NCBI RefSeq assembly: GCF_008831285.2
Contig: NC_045144.1
Location: forward strand, 22,151,716-22,215,715
Direction of reading: 5' to 3'
DNA from: Nymphaea colorata
Taxonomy: Eukaryota > Streptophyta > Magnoliopsida > Nymphaeales > Nymphaeaceae
Length of the DNA: 64,000 nt
The position numbers were made by a program, and so were the translations under genes. This document shows, in pieces, positions 43,901-55,509 of the stretch (the stretch's first letter is position 1; the number at the start of each line of letters is the position of its first letter). The notes below the pieces were generated by a model that saw only the letters and a list, made by a program, of their open reading frames with translations, searched no databases and was not told the origin of the DNA.

Positions 43901-45050
43901 ACCTTTGCCAAGCCCTAGCTAGGTCTACTCCAGGTCTCTAAGACCAAATTGTGGGAGATTCTACTGAATCAAGGTCCATAGGATCAAACCTCAGTTCTTA
44001 AACAAATGAAAATGTGTCTTAGAATTTGGATTTGGATTCAATATAGATATTTGATCAAAGCTTGGACTTCAAGTCTACAATTAGAACTTGAATCATGACT
44101 GGATCAAGATGATTTTGGATCTCAAATCCTAACCGAATTTCAAATTGGATCCAGATCATCCAGGTCAACCTAGTTCAAATGTGGATCATAAATAATTTCA
44201 TGTTGGATATTGGAAATCTAAACCCTAACTAGACCCCAAATCAGATGCAATTTTACTATGTTTAAATTTGGATAGTGAATCATGATGTTGGATCTTGATG
44301 TTTGATCTCAGATCTTGGATTTGGACCTTGAAAGTCATCGTTTTAGAGCTTTCAGGTCCACATCGTTAAACCATGGAAACAAGGTCTCATCAATGTTTGA
44401 ACTTAGTCTTCCATGCATCATATTAGACAAATTTTGTTTGCATGGACCAATGATGATCATGAACATAAACTAAGTCCTTCAATTATCTTATCAGTTCATG
44501 TAACTCCAATGTTTGAAGAACCACATATATTTTAAAACTCCAAGATTTTCCAAAACTTAGGGTATGTTTGTTTCTATTTCAGTAGTTCAAGACAATGAAC
44601 AGCATTTAGACTTAGGCTAGAAACTTAGCCCTTGGTCTGATTACCTTGTTGAAGGTGCGAAGAATAGTCAGACCTCATACCGATAGGATGGGTCTCATCT
44701 CTCTGATTTCAACATAAAAAAAATAAAATAAAATAGAGGCAGTACAACTTTTATTTTCCAACTGAATGGACATATGAAGTGGTGGCCTGAGGGGACCTAT
44801 CATCATTTGACTAAGTTGCATGACCTAAAGTTCTAAGTCCGGAGGGTCGTCCAAGTCCATATTTTGATCTAAGTCATAGATCCAAATTCTCCTTCATATC
44901 TCAATCCAGATCTCTTGCAAACTCAGATTGTAATATGAATTCATATATCAATCTAGAATTTTGATTCAAATTAACTAGGTGCTGACACATGTCTGCCATC
45001 TAACCTTTTAGATGGATGACATGTCACCCTTTTAACCTTTGAGATGGATG
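40907..45050 (+). repeat. Dispersed GATCCAAAT-rich repeat, copy C (opposite orientation)
   Basis: The part at 43250-43620 (TATAGTTTGCTTTCATGTTC, then AGTTTTCTAAAACACTAGGTG) aligns in the same orientation with 53790-54080 and with copy A. The block at 44625-44715 is the reverse complement of copy B1. Many AACCTAGACC and AAACCCTAACC words occur. A C/T-rich stretch at about 42950-43015 resembles 54820-54890. Only short non-coding frames are present. Boundaries are approximate. Confidence 0.55.
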
Positions 45051-45367
45051 TACATGTCGGCTGACTAACTTTACAAATGAATGATACATGTCACAATTCT
45101 ATCTTTTAAAATTCCAAACGGAAACATGTCGTTAGTATATATTGTCGTAAAGAGAGAGTCAAGAGGTTGCACCACTCAAGAGGACACATGACAGAAATCT
45201 ACCAAAGTTAAACACATATGAGGACCTTGGCTTATATTATACATGGAGAGTAGAACGAACATCCCTCCCATGGTTCTCTAATTGATTTTGGCACAGATCT
45301 TGGAGTAGAGGGAGAAAAACTTGGTGAAGATGAAGAAGAAGAGGAAGAAGAGATCGAGGTGGGGAGA

Positions 45368-45406
<39 letters not shown>

Positions 45407-46022
45407 ATAATTCTCATCTTTCTCCTTCTCCTTTTCTCTTCTCTTCTCTTCCCTATCCCTTGGTTTTTCTTCTTTCATCTTCATGTATGCATTGCATTGA
45501 AGCACTCCATAGAGGCTTCAGAAGTAATTATTTGTTCCTTGCTTTCTCTGGTTTCTTTCAACACGTACATGCGTGATTTCTATTCTTTCCTTCGTGTTTA
45601 GTTTAAGCACATCAATTAATGGTTTGCAAGCTTTTAAGACGTTATGTTTGGTGTTTTTATGTATTTTCTAGCTTTAGAAATATAACCTTTTGATTTCATG
45701 CAAAATTCGGAATTGTAGAAATTTTAGAATTTAGCCTAACTATGAAAAGCTATATCCCTCTAATCTAAAATTGTATTGGCAATAAAAAAAAAAAAACATT
45801 GTCTCTACTATATGTCTAATTTTGTCTCCCCTAACTTCATCATTCTAAGCCCATTTGGTCGTTTTCTCAAGGTTTGTTTTCTACAACTTCCAAACTGTGG
45901 AAATCAGATCCTAAAAATTGTCAAACTTGTAAACTCTATAACAAATGAGAACTCTAATTTAAATTATTTAACAGCCAGAAGTTAGATCTACCTAACTAGT
46001 GTCTCCCCACCAAATTTCATTT
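45051..46022. other. Segment left of the copia insertion, with (CT)n
   Basis: Holds a GAAGAAGAGG-rich run (about 45330-45358) next to a long (CT)n tract (45370-45406). No gene recognised. It is the left half of the sequence into which the copia element inserted. Confidence 0.5.
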
Positions 46023-46519
46023 TGTATGATCATTTGGTGGGTCGGCATATGTCTATGAGGAATTTCAGACATTATGGTTGTTTTAAGGTAAATATTCGCT
46101 TAAGTGATTGCATTTTGGGATATTACGTCATTTTAGATGGTATGGGGATATTACGTCATTTTAGATGGTATTGGGTAATTTTGAAATGTATAGATACCAG
46201 TACGCAATTACGGACTCTTTGATGGGTTGAATCCGTAATTGCCCTTAATATAAAATGGTAGTGGTCCCTGGAGTCGTGCGAATGGTTGCCTGAAACGTTG
46301 GTTTCTAGGGTTTTCCTCTTCCCCATCTGAGAGAGACCTCACGCGCGCTACACGTACCCTGGAAGACCCTATTGTGATATTCCTGTGCATCAGTTCAGAT
46401 GGATTCAGGTACGCTTCCGCTTCAGTTTAAGATTTTGTTTAATTCAATGATTTAACATGAGCATGATCCTGTTTAGGGCATATCATTTTGTGTATGCATG
46501 AATAGGGGAAATTCCAACA
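46023..46519 (+). repeat. 5' LTR of the copia element
   Basis: 497 bp from TGTATGATCATTTGG to ATTCCAACA. It carries a tandem 28-bp duplication (46117-46143 and 46145-46171, core GGGATATTACGTCATTTTAG) absent from the 3' LTR, which exactly accounts for the 28-bp length difference. Confidence 0.93.
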
Positions 46520-46521
46520 TT

Positions 46522-46533
46522 TGGTATCAGAGC
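46522..46533 (+). other. Primer-binding site (tRNA-iMet type)
   Basis: TGGTATCAGAGC, two bases after the end of the 5' LTR. This is the standard plant copia site complementary to the initiator methionine tRNA 3' end. Confidence 0.93.
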
Positions 46534-47260
46534 CCATGTTCTTTGTTAAATCGTTGGATTTTTAGATGAAATCGTGCGTTTGCCCTATGGTTGAGGTTGG
46601 CGGTGTCTGCCGTTCGGCAGAGGAGAGGAGAGTGAACGATGGAAGTCGTTGGGCTTCGGCCTCTCACCACCACGCTGGAGGCGATCGGTGTTTCTACTGC
46701 ACTGGCGTGAAAGGGAAAGGGGACGGCAGGGAAGGCGACGGCAGGGAGGGGCGACGGTGGTTGAAGGGCGACCGCGGGCGACCTAGCTGTCGCCGGACGG
46801 GCCCATGAGACCCGCCGGCGCCCACCCAACGTGAGAGGAGGGCCGCCGGTGACTTTCCCGCTACCGTCGCTGCCGTTTTCAACCTCACACAAAAGGGGAA
46901 ATGGGCAGATTTCAATCGGGACAGACGAGGTCGAATCAGGCCGGTTTTCGGTGGGAGACGGCCGACCAGCGACGGCCGGCCGGCCGTCCTGGCGGCACCC
47001 GCCAGCGGCCACCCACGGAGTTGGGTGGCCTGCCGGTGGAACTCCATCGCCCGCCTGCCGTTCGACAGGCGAGAGGTGGGGACGACGCCCGTGACCGCTC
47101 GCGCGATCGAGCGGCAGGTCGGACCGGGTCAGGTCTCGACAGACCCAATCTGGATCCATCAGCTTTTAAAAAAAAAAAAAATTGCCGCCCGCCCGACGCG
47201 CCTCTGTATTAAATTTTTCAGACCGGGTCGGGTTCGACAGGACCCGACCCGTATCCATGC
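46534..47260. other. GC-rich leader of the copia element
   Basis: Much richer in G+C than its surroundings (CGACGGCCGGCCGGCCGTCC-type runs). Open frames exist on both strands, the longest being 210 codons on the minus strand (47159-46527), but none shows a motif; long frames are expected in GC-rich DNA with few stops. An A13 tract lies at 47167-47180. It may be captured or family-specific untranslated leader. Confidence 0.6.
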
Positions 47261-47275
47261 AGTTTAAGTTTTGAA

Positions 47276-47600
47276 AACCGGTTCTTTTTTGTCAAATCGG
47301 TTTTGAAAAGAGTCGAACCGGTTCATTCGGTTTGTAACCGATTCAACTCGATTGAGAACTGGTTCGGACCTTTTGAAACCGATTCGGACCCTTTTCAGAC
47401 CGGTTCGTTCAGTTTTGGAACCGATTCAGACCATTTTCAGATTGGTTCAGTTGTTTTCAGACGGGTTCAGTGGATTTTCAGACCAGTTCAGTTGATTTTC
47501 TGACCGATTCAGGCATTTCAGACCGCTTCTTTCAGTTTTTGAACCGATTCTAGCCATTTTCAAACCGGTTCAGTGGGTTTTGGAACCGATACGGTCTAAT
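47276..47600 (+). repeat. Degenerate AACCGGTTC/AACCGATTC array in the leader
   Basis: About 15 copies of a palindromic 9-mer related to AACCGGTTC are spaced irregularly at 15-30 bases, joined by CATTTTCAGA-like linkers. Confidence 0.85.
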
Positions 47601-48421
47601 TTTGTATGGTTCATCCGATTTTTGGACTGGTTCAGCCCTATTTAGGGTCTTGTGAGTGCTTTAGTTACGGTTTAAGAACGATACGAGCCATTTTAAGGCC
47701 GATTTGGTAGTTCTTGACCCACTTAAACACAATTATGGTACCAGTTTTATAAAATTTTGGACTCTTTTAGGCCTATTTTATTGAATCATTTGGTTTTGGA
47801 TTCAATGTAAGACAATTTTGTATGTGTCACATCATTGAATCTTTTGGTTTTGGATTTAATGTAGGGCAAACTTGTATGTGAATTTTAATATATGTATCAT
47901 GTTTTGCATGTTATTAAAATTATGGGTGTACCATAGATGAATATTTTGACTATGAATTTGATCTTTGGCCATGTCTGTTGTTCGCAATGAGTAGGTTTGT
48001 ACTTTATGTCGTCAAAGTGACCTCTATTGTATGAATTTGCCTGTTTCGAACATTAGATGATAGTATACTTAAGCCATGCGGGTAATGATCAACCCAAAGG
48101 ATGATTGTTGCTTGGTCAGGTTTAAGCGTACATGGCAATGAATATGTGATAATTTTCAGGTTTCTATGTGAATAGTAAGTCAATCCAAAGATGGGCTCGT
48201 TGTTTGACAGGATTAATTATCTATATTCATTGTTGACCAAGAATACCACTTGTAGTTAATATTTCAATCCAAAGATTGGATATTAACGTTACACTGGTAC
48301 CTTGTGATGGGATTTAGGCCATTGTATTTAAATTCATTTATATTTGTTATTTCATCTTTGTACATGTATTGATTGTGAGCATGTTTGGTATTTTGTTCTT
48401 TGTACAGTGAATTCTGCTTCC

Positions 48422-49250
48422 ATGATATCTGTAAATTTGAATATTATTCCTGAGTTAAATGGTTTGAATTTTAAGGACTGAAAAAAAACAGCCATGATTT
48501 TTCTGGGTTGTATGGATCTAAACCTTGCATTTAGGAGTTGTGCCCACCTCATCCAACAGATGAAAGTTCCCATGAGGATAAGCGGTACTTTGAACGGTAG
48601 GAACGCTCAAACCGCATGTGTCTAATAATCATGAAGAGATCAATTCCAGAAAACTTTAGAGACTCAATTAATGAAAAGGCTAGTACCAAAGCGTTCCTCG
48701 AAGAGATTGAAAAACATTTTGCTAAAAACGAAAAGGCTGAAACAAGCACTCTTTTGAGTAAACTTGTGATGCTGAGGTATAAAGACAAGGGGAACATACG
48801 GGAGCACATTATAGAAATGTTTCATCTTGCTTCAAAATTACAGGCACTAGGTCTGAGGTTACCTGAAGACTTTATAGTGCATATGGTTCTCCTTTCTCTT
48901 CCACCATAGTTTGGACTGTTTAAAGTTAGTTATAACTGTCAGAAGGATAAATGGACTCTTAATGAGCTCATTTCGCACTGTGTGGAAGAAGAGGAGAGAT
49001 TGAAGCATGATAGGATAAAAAGTGCTCACTTGGCTACTACACCTAAAAGTAAGAAAAGAAAAACTATTAAGGAAATTGCAGTTGATCACACATTCATTAA
49101 GAAACAGAAGAGGCATAAAGAAGGCAAATCAGGTTGCTTCTTTTGTAAGGATGAAGGTCATATGAAGAAGGATTGTACCAAGTATCACGCATGGCGTAAA
49201 AAGAAAGGTACGATTCTCACTTTGGTTTGTTCTGAAGTTAATTTAATTTC
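48422..49250 (+). pseudogene. copia gag, broken
   Basis: Starts ATG ATA at 48422 and reads VNLNIIPELNGLNFKD, then a TGA where W is usual, then MIFLGCMDLNLAFR. After a frame change come HEDKRYFER, a TAG where W is usual, and ERSNRMCLIIMKRSIPENF. Then ASTKAFLEEIEKHFAK and LVMLRYKD; a TAG replaces the residue after LSLPP at 48909. Residues near the end form the zinc knuckle CFFCKDEGHMKKDC (about 49135-49177). This is the nucleocapsid precursor; the breaks prevent a full-length product. Confidence 0.88.
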
Positions 49251-49254
49251 AGTA

Positions 49255-49830
49255 CCAAGACACTTGGTGGGTAGATTCGGTTGCTACTACTCACATAAGT
49301 GTTTCTATGCAGGGCTGCCTAAATTGTCGAACGCAAATTGATGCTGAAAGATTCATCTATGTAGACGATGACAAGAAACGAAGGTTGAAGCCATAGCAGA
49401 TTTTCGGTTATTGTTAAAGACTGGTTGTTATTTGAATTTGACAGAAACTAATGTAGTACCGTCTTTTAGACGAAATTTGGTTTCAATTTTCTCACTGGAC
49501 AAATTTGGTTATTATTGTTCATTTGGAGGAAGTAAATTTAAGTTGTTTCTGCACTCATTGCCACTGGTTCTTTGTCTGTTAGCGATAACCTCTATTTGTT
49601 TGATCCAGTTGCTTCATTTCATGAAACCTTGTATTTTACGTCTAGTGGTACTAAAAGAAAGTTAGCCAATGAGAATTCTACTATGTTGTGGCATATGCGC
49701 TTAGGACATATCTCTGAAAAGGGAATGGAAAGGTTTATGTCGAATAGAATTCTTAAGTCCCTTAATTTGTAGACATTAATGTTTACATTGAATGTATAAA
49801 GGGAAAACGAACAAACATTAAGGGGCTATA
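49255..49830 (+). pseudogene. copia protease and GAG-pre-integrase, broken
   Basis: The protease site reads TWWVDSVATTHIS where copia proteases have DSGA, so the Gly is replaced by Val. Downstream, out of frame, are ETNVVPSFRRNLVSI and then LWHMRLGHISEKGMERF (49687-49737), the HHCC-associated pre-integrase motif. It is followed by ECIKGKRTNIKG-like remains after a TAG at 49770. The integrase catalytic core that should follow is absent. Confidence 0.82.
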
Positions 49831-50085
49831 AATTTTATAATCCATCCAGTAAGTCTTTCTTTGAAATGGGAAATGCCCATTTCTTTGAGGGGGAGGTGAT
49901 CAGGTTAGGAGCATTGTCTTTGAAGAGGGACCTGAGTCCACTCATACAGATGTTGTAAGTAATAGTTAGGTATTCATTCATGTCATTGTTCCATCAACAT
50001 ATTCAAAAACATATTCAAAAGAAGGCAATATGTCGATCTTCCTACTGAAAAACAAACTCAATAACCTCAAGAAAATCAAGTAGAT
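49831..50085 (+). pseudogene. Integrase C-terminal tail after an internal deletion
   Basis: Reads YNPSSKSFFEMGNAHFFE, matching the usual Y.P..K..FE..NA.FFE sequence at the end of copia integrase. It follows the pre-integrase remains within about 20 bases. Roughly 900 bases of integrase core are therefore missing, judged from the usual spacing of the family. Confidence 0.75.
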
Positions 50086-51720
50086 GTGCCACTAAGGAGA
50101 TCCACTAAAGAGAGAAAAAATACAATTTCAAATGATTTTGTCTATCTCATAGAACATGATGTTGATATGGGCTTAATGGAAGATGATCCTATTAACTTCC
50201 AGCAAGCAATAAAGAGTTCTAAATCTCATAAGTGGATAGATGCCATGAATGAGAAAATAAAGTCCATGATGGACAATGACGTATGGGATGTTGTTCCCTT
50301 GCCTGAAGGTGTGAAACCCATTGGTTGTAAATGGATATTTAAAACCAAGAGGGATTCATTAGGAAACATCGAAAGGTATAAGGCACGTCTTGTTGCAAAG
50401 GGCTTTACTCAAAAGGAAGGCAATGATTATACAGAGACTTTCTCTTCAGTTTCGACGAAAGACTCTTTCAGGACCATAGTGGCACTTGTGGCTCATTTTG
50501 ACTTTGAGCTGCATCAGATGGATGAAAAGACAGCGTTTCTAAATGGAGACATTGATGAAATGATATATGTGGTGCAACCAGAAAACTTTGTTTCAGGGGA
50601 TGCAAAGAAAATGGTTTGCAAACTCATGAAATCCATCTATGGACTAAAGCAAGCTTCCTGTCAGTGGTATTACAAATTTCATTAAGTTATAATTTCATTT
50701 GGTTTCGAGACTAATATGGTTGATGAATGTGTATACCAAAACTTAAGTGGGGCAAATTTATTTTTTTGATTTTATATGTCGATGATATATTGCTGGCAAG
50801 TAATGATGTGGGCATATTGCATGAAACTAAAAAATTTTGTCAATAAAGTTTGACATGAAGGATCTTGGTTGTGCATCTTTTGTACTGGGGATCCGAATAT
50901 TTCGAGATCGTTCTCGGAGTATTCTTGAATTATCACAAAAGACCTACATTGATAAGGTGCTTCAGCGATATGGCATAAAGGATTGTAAATCAGGAGATGC
51001 TCTAGTTGCTAAAGAAGACAAGTTTAGTCTCAAACAGTGCCCTAAAAGTGAAATCAAATATAAGGAAATGGAAAGGGTTCCCTATTCGTCTGTTGTGGGA
51101 AGCCTTATGTATACTCCTGTTTGTACTTATCTGGATATTGCATTTATTGTAGGAATGTTAGGCAGATACTTAAGTGATCCTGGTATGGATCATTGAAAAG
51201 CAGCCAAAAGAGTTTTTAGGTACTTACAAAGAACAAAAGATTTTATGCTCATATACATGAAGTCAGACCAGTTGGAGATCATTGGGTATTCAGATTCTGA
51301 CTTTTTTGGGTGCCAAGACAGTAGAAAGTCTAGTTAAGGCTATGTATTTCTATTGGCTGAAGCAGCTACATCTGGAAAAGTGTCAAACAGATACTTGTAG
51401 CTACTTCAACCATGGCAGCAGAATTCATAGCATATTACGAGGCATCCGATCATGCTTTGTGATTACGAAATTTTGTCATGGGACTGTGCACTATGAGTGG
51501 TATAGAAAGACCACTAAGGTTGTTGTGTGACAATAATTCAGTAGTCTTTGTCAAAGTCGAAGTACATCGACATAAAGTTTTTAACTATTAAAGAGAAGAT
51601 ACAGAATGGTCAAGTGTCTTTAGAGCATATTGGGACAAACTCTATGATCGCGGATCCGCTTACCAAGGGTTTAACACATAAGGTCTTTTACGAATATGTT
51701 GGTCGTATGAGGGTGTTATG
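50086..51720 (+). pseudogene. copia reverse transcriptase and RNase H, broken
   Basis: 50086-50685 is a 199-codon open stretch with KWIDAMNEKIKSM, PIGCKWIFKTKRDSLGN, RYKARLVAKGFTQKEGNDY, the Asp-containing DEKTAFLNGDIDE, and KSIYGLKQASCQWYYKFH then stop. After a frameshift comes ILYVDDILLASND (about 50772-50810), so the YVDD catalytic pair is kept. 50837-51196 has KFDMKDLGCASFVLGI and VPYSSVVGSLMY. RNase H remains include YSDSDFFGCQDSRKS (about 51287-51330) and TSTMAAEFIAYYEA, with further frameshifts. Confidence 0.9.
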
Positions 51721-52126
51721 CTTGGATGATGTGCTGGTTTAGTGGGAGTTTGTATTTTATTTGTTCTTATGTATGGACACATATTCACTTTTCTGCAGAA
51801 TAAAGTTTAAAGTTCTTTGGTTCCATTTTGTGCTTGTGTTTTTTTATCTCCATAAGGTTTTAAAGTTGGACCAGTTGAGAATAGACATGTTGTAATCACA
51901 TTATATGTAATTCTCACGCTATACATCCATATCAGATCTATGTCATTGGTTGTGTTAACATTTGTGATCATTGAAGGTTTAGCTAATTTAGATATAGCGA
52001 AAGCCGCTTTGGTTCTGTGTTGATATGATCATGGACGAGATTGGTAAAAATGACGTTTAATAAGATAGCAGTTATGAGCTCCTAAGGTTTTATATAATGT
52101 CTGAATGTATAAAGACATATTTGGCC

Positions 52127-52138
52127 CAAGTGAGAGAT
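52127..52138 (+). other. Polypurine tract
   Basis: AAGTGAGAGAT immediately before the 3' LTR start TGTAAG. It is one substitution from the common copia form AAGTGGGAGAT; this primes plus-strand synthesis. Confidence 0.85.
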
Positions 52139-52607
52139 TGTAAGATCATTTGGTGGGCCGGCATATGTCTATGAGGATTTTTAGACATTATGATTGTTTT
52201 AAAGTAAATATCCGCTTAAGTTATTGTGTTTTGGGATATTACGTCATTTTAGATGGTATGGAGTAATTTTGAAATGTATAGATACCAGTACGTAATTACA
52301 GACTCTTTGATGGGATGAATCTGTAATTGCCCTTAATATAAAATGGTAGTGGTCCCCGGAGTCGTGCGAATAGTTGCCTGAAACGTTGGTTTCTAGGGTT
52401 TTCCTCTTCCCCATCTGAGAGAGACCTCACGCGTGCTGCACGTACCCTGAAAGACCCAGCTGTGATCTTCCCATGCACCAGTTCAGATGGATTCAGGTAT
52501 GCTTCTGCTTTAGTTTAATATTTTGTTTAATTCAATGATTTAGCATGAGCATAATCCTGTTTAGGGCATATCGTTTTGTGTATGCATGAAGGGGAGAAAT
52601 CTCATCA
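52139..52607 (+). repeat. 3' LTR of the copia element
   Basis: 469 bp from TGTAAGATCATTTGG to CTCATCA, followed by the target duplication CATTT. Confidence 0.93.
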
Positions 52608-52612
52608 CATTT

Positions 52613-54100
52613 AATTCCAAGATAATTTGACCTGTTAATTAGGTGATTTAGTTGAAATTATTTTCTACAAATTTTGCTACAGAATTATATTTTCATCAAC
52701 TTCGTGATGTCGGTTCTCTTTCTTCATTTAAATTTTTTTTAAACGTTCAGTTCATGTTGATTCAATATCATACCAAGATTCTATCTTCAAATTTTTAACT
52801 CAAAAAAATGTTTCTAACCAGTTGAATCCCATCATGAATTTAGCCATTTGACTTGTTATGTAATTTATGTGCATTTTAAATTTGTGCTCTAACTTCATCG
52901 GGAGATAACTTTTTGATCTACGCATGTTTTGATGAATAGAGTTAATTTGGTGCCCTTTTCGGCATTCCAAATGTGGTCACAAAGTCAATAAGCCAATTCC
53001 CTTTTGTTGCTTTCTATGTCATGCATGTTTTGCTCTAAGTTTCCAATGTCATCAATTTTTACCACATGCATGTTTTTCCGAGCTATAAAATTTTGTTTAT
53101 TATTTTCTCTATTATGTAAAGAATCTACAGATTAATTTTGAAGTCAATCCAAGTTGACTTGGTAAGGTTTAGTTGAACTAAATGTACCTATTTGATATGT
53201 TTTACATACTGTTTTCAGCAATTTCATATTTTTGTCATAGGTTTCTGATGTTATATATGTCAAATCAGAAATGATTTCTCAAATCTATCATTTGGAACTA
53301 ATTGTCCCATGTATACAAAGTCATCCTTCCAAATTTTGTGTTAATCTAACATGATTAACCTAACTTTTGAACCCATCAAAGTCGGCCATCGAGGATTTGT
53401 CATGTTTTTTAGACTGACAAATTTTCATGTTTTAGCTTATTAAGTTAAACTGAATTTAACATATAGTCTTGATTTGTTTTGTGTTTAAGGTTTATTCACA
53501 TGTCTTAACCCTTGTCTAAGGTGTCTATGCTTGTAAATCATAACTTGAAATGTTAGTTTATACTCTTGTTATTATGAATATTGTGTTTGATTTTTAGCAT
53601 TATAATGTGGCATTTGGTTTTAAAACTTTCATTTGAATCCATAAAAGAACTTAAGCTACTGCATTGCGTGACCCATGTGATAGTCCTTGCACATGAACTC
53701 ATGTTCTAATTTAGTTCTTCCGTAGGTTCAGTCTGCAAAATTCAAGCATATATGTTATATCTTGTTTATGTTTTTGACATGTTTCATTATGCATTTATAT
53801 AGTTTGCTTTCGCTTTGCATCATATATTCAATTTCAAACTAGTGTATTTAGAATTAGGTCCATGTGTGAATCATATTGGGTTGTCAACTATATGCATGTG
53901 ACAATAGTCACTGCACGCACTTGGCCCAAACTGAATTTCATGTGAATACAATTTTCAAAACATAGACTCTGAACTACATATCTTCAAAATTAATATGTTT
54001 TCAAACTCAGTTTTTCAAAACACTATGTTCAAACATGATTGAGTTCTAAACCTCATAATCAACCTACCTATACCTTGTTAGGCACACTCGATGCGTAACC
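52613..54100 (+). repeat. Dispersed repeat, copy D, interrupted by the copia element
   Basis: 52700-53660 is the reverse complement of about 63990-63070, with paired cores ATAACTTTTTGATCTACGCATG and ATAACTTTTTGATCTATGCATG. 53780-54080 aligns directly with 43250-43610. No coding motif. The copia element inserted at its left side. Confidence 0.7.
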
Positions 54101-55500
54101 TAGATAAGACATCAAGCGTAGTGTCTAAAGATGCCCCTCTTTGCTACTAAGCATGTATAAAATTGTGTGTAGTGGTAATGACTAGGCACAAAATAAAATA
54201 AAATGCCCCAATAGAAGGGAAAACACTTGGTTTAAAAAAACTACAAATTGATGTTCTTAAAAACTCTTGGTTTTAGAAAACCTTTCATAATTTGTGAAAG
54301 TTTGAGGACAGAACCTCTGGTGCTCTTAAAAAAATAAAGGTACCCCTGTTAGAAAACTAGGAAAACATTGTGAAAAGTTTCTTGTTCATGATGTTGTGTG
54401 CCTGTGAGTGCAAGTTCTGAACATTTTCTATCCATGAGTGATGAGTTCTGTACATTTTGTGTCCATGAAGGATGAGTTCATGTGAAATCCAATATTTTGT
54501 TCAAAGTGATGTCCCTTTTAAACATAGTATCCCTTTATAGACTTTATGAGCATTTAACATCTTGAAGAGTTAAAGCTTTCTCTAATCATAGTTTCTCATT
54601 CTCTTAGAGCAAGTTCTTATTCATTGCATGATCTTCATAAAGATATGCTCTCCACTTCACAAAGAGCCATGTAATGGAGCAATCATTAACCTGGTTTCTA
54701 AACCACGATGGATTTCATGTTATTTGTAAGAGAATTTCTTATTATAGAGTTCTTGCCTCTCGAGTAAACACTCTTTATTTCGTTTCTTTTTTTGTTTATT
54801 TTCTGTGATGTGGCCACTTGGACTCTTGCTCTCTTTTTCTTTTTTTTCTTTGCTCTTTTCTTTTCTTTCTTTCTTTATTAGGTCGTCCTTTACCTATAAA
54901 GAAATACCTCACCACCCTGCAGGCTACTAAGGAACCCTACCACTTTGATGGTTATGTTTACTTATGTCATGTGCAATGTCATGTCTATGGAGCTTTTTAT
55001 TGAACATGTGTTGTGAGCTTTTGTGTCAGCAGCTCATAGGCCAATTGGCGTTAGGGTGAAAGGTGTAGAAAACCTCTTAGACTTACTTGCTCAAGTACAG
55101 AATGCTTAAGGAGACACAACTATTCATAGATTACATAACTTTACAAAATAAATGCAAATCAAGCTTTATGCCAACCTGATACTCTCGATCACTAACCTAG
55201 AGGAATGTCTATACTTGCCCCGAGATCATCTCTGTAATGATCAAATCATCATTCTTGTACAGTTTCCATTAGTTCCTATGACCTTTTTGACCATCTACAC
55301 CAATGATATTTTCTAGATTTTGACTCTTCATGTCATCGAGCATGTCTATCTTGGTTCATGACATGATTTTGTCGAAATCCTTACCCTTTGAGTTCTGTCA
55401 AGAAATAATTAGAACTTTCTCTTCTTTTGAAAATGTTAACATCTCACAAACAAATCTCATTTGGAATACTTTGTTCAAAATTTGCAAAGTGCTTTGCCAT
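54101..55500. other. Repeat-like segment, no gene
   Basis: AT-rich; a T/C-rich stretch at about 54825-54890. A 61-codon frame at 54818-55003 is not gene-like. Probably continues the retroelement-derived DNA between copy D and the tandem array. Confidence 0.4.
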
Positions 55501-55509
55501 TAAATTCCG

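Larger units (their letters stand above)
46023..52607 (+). mobile_element. Defective Ty1/copia LTR retrotransposon
   Basis: Complete in outline, 6.6 kb: 5-bp duplication CATTT on both sides (46018-46022 and 52608-52612), two LTRs, a primer-binding site, gag, protease, part of integrase, RT and RNase H in copia order, and a polypurine tract. It cannot be autonomous: gag has Trp-to-stop changes and a frameshift, the protease active site is altered, the integrase catalytic core is deleted, and RT/RNase H carry frameshifts. The LTRs differ at roughly 8% over the first 115 bases, so the insertion is old. It split a pre-existing dispersed repeat. Sequence style is close to plant Tork-like elements, but I did not classify it formally. 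Confidence 0.93.

Noticed and set aside
46527-47159. 210-codon minus-strand ORF in the copia leader as a novel gene
   Set aside because: Pro/Arg/Ser-rich translation of a GC-rich block inside the retrotransposon leader with no motif; kept only as a composition note.
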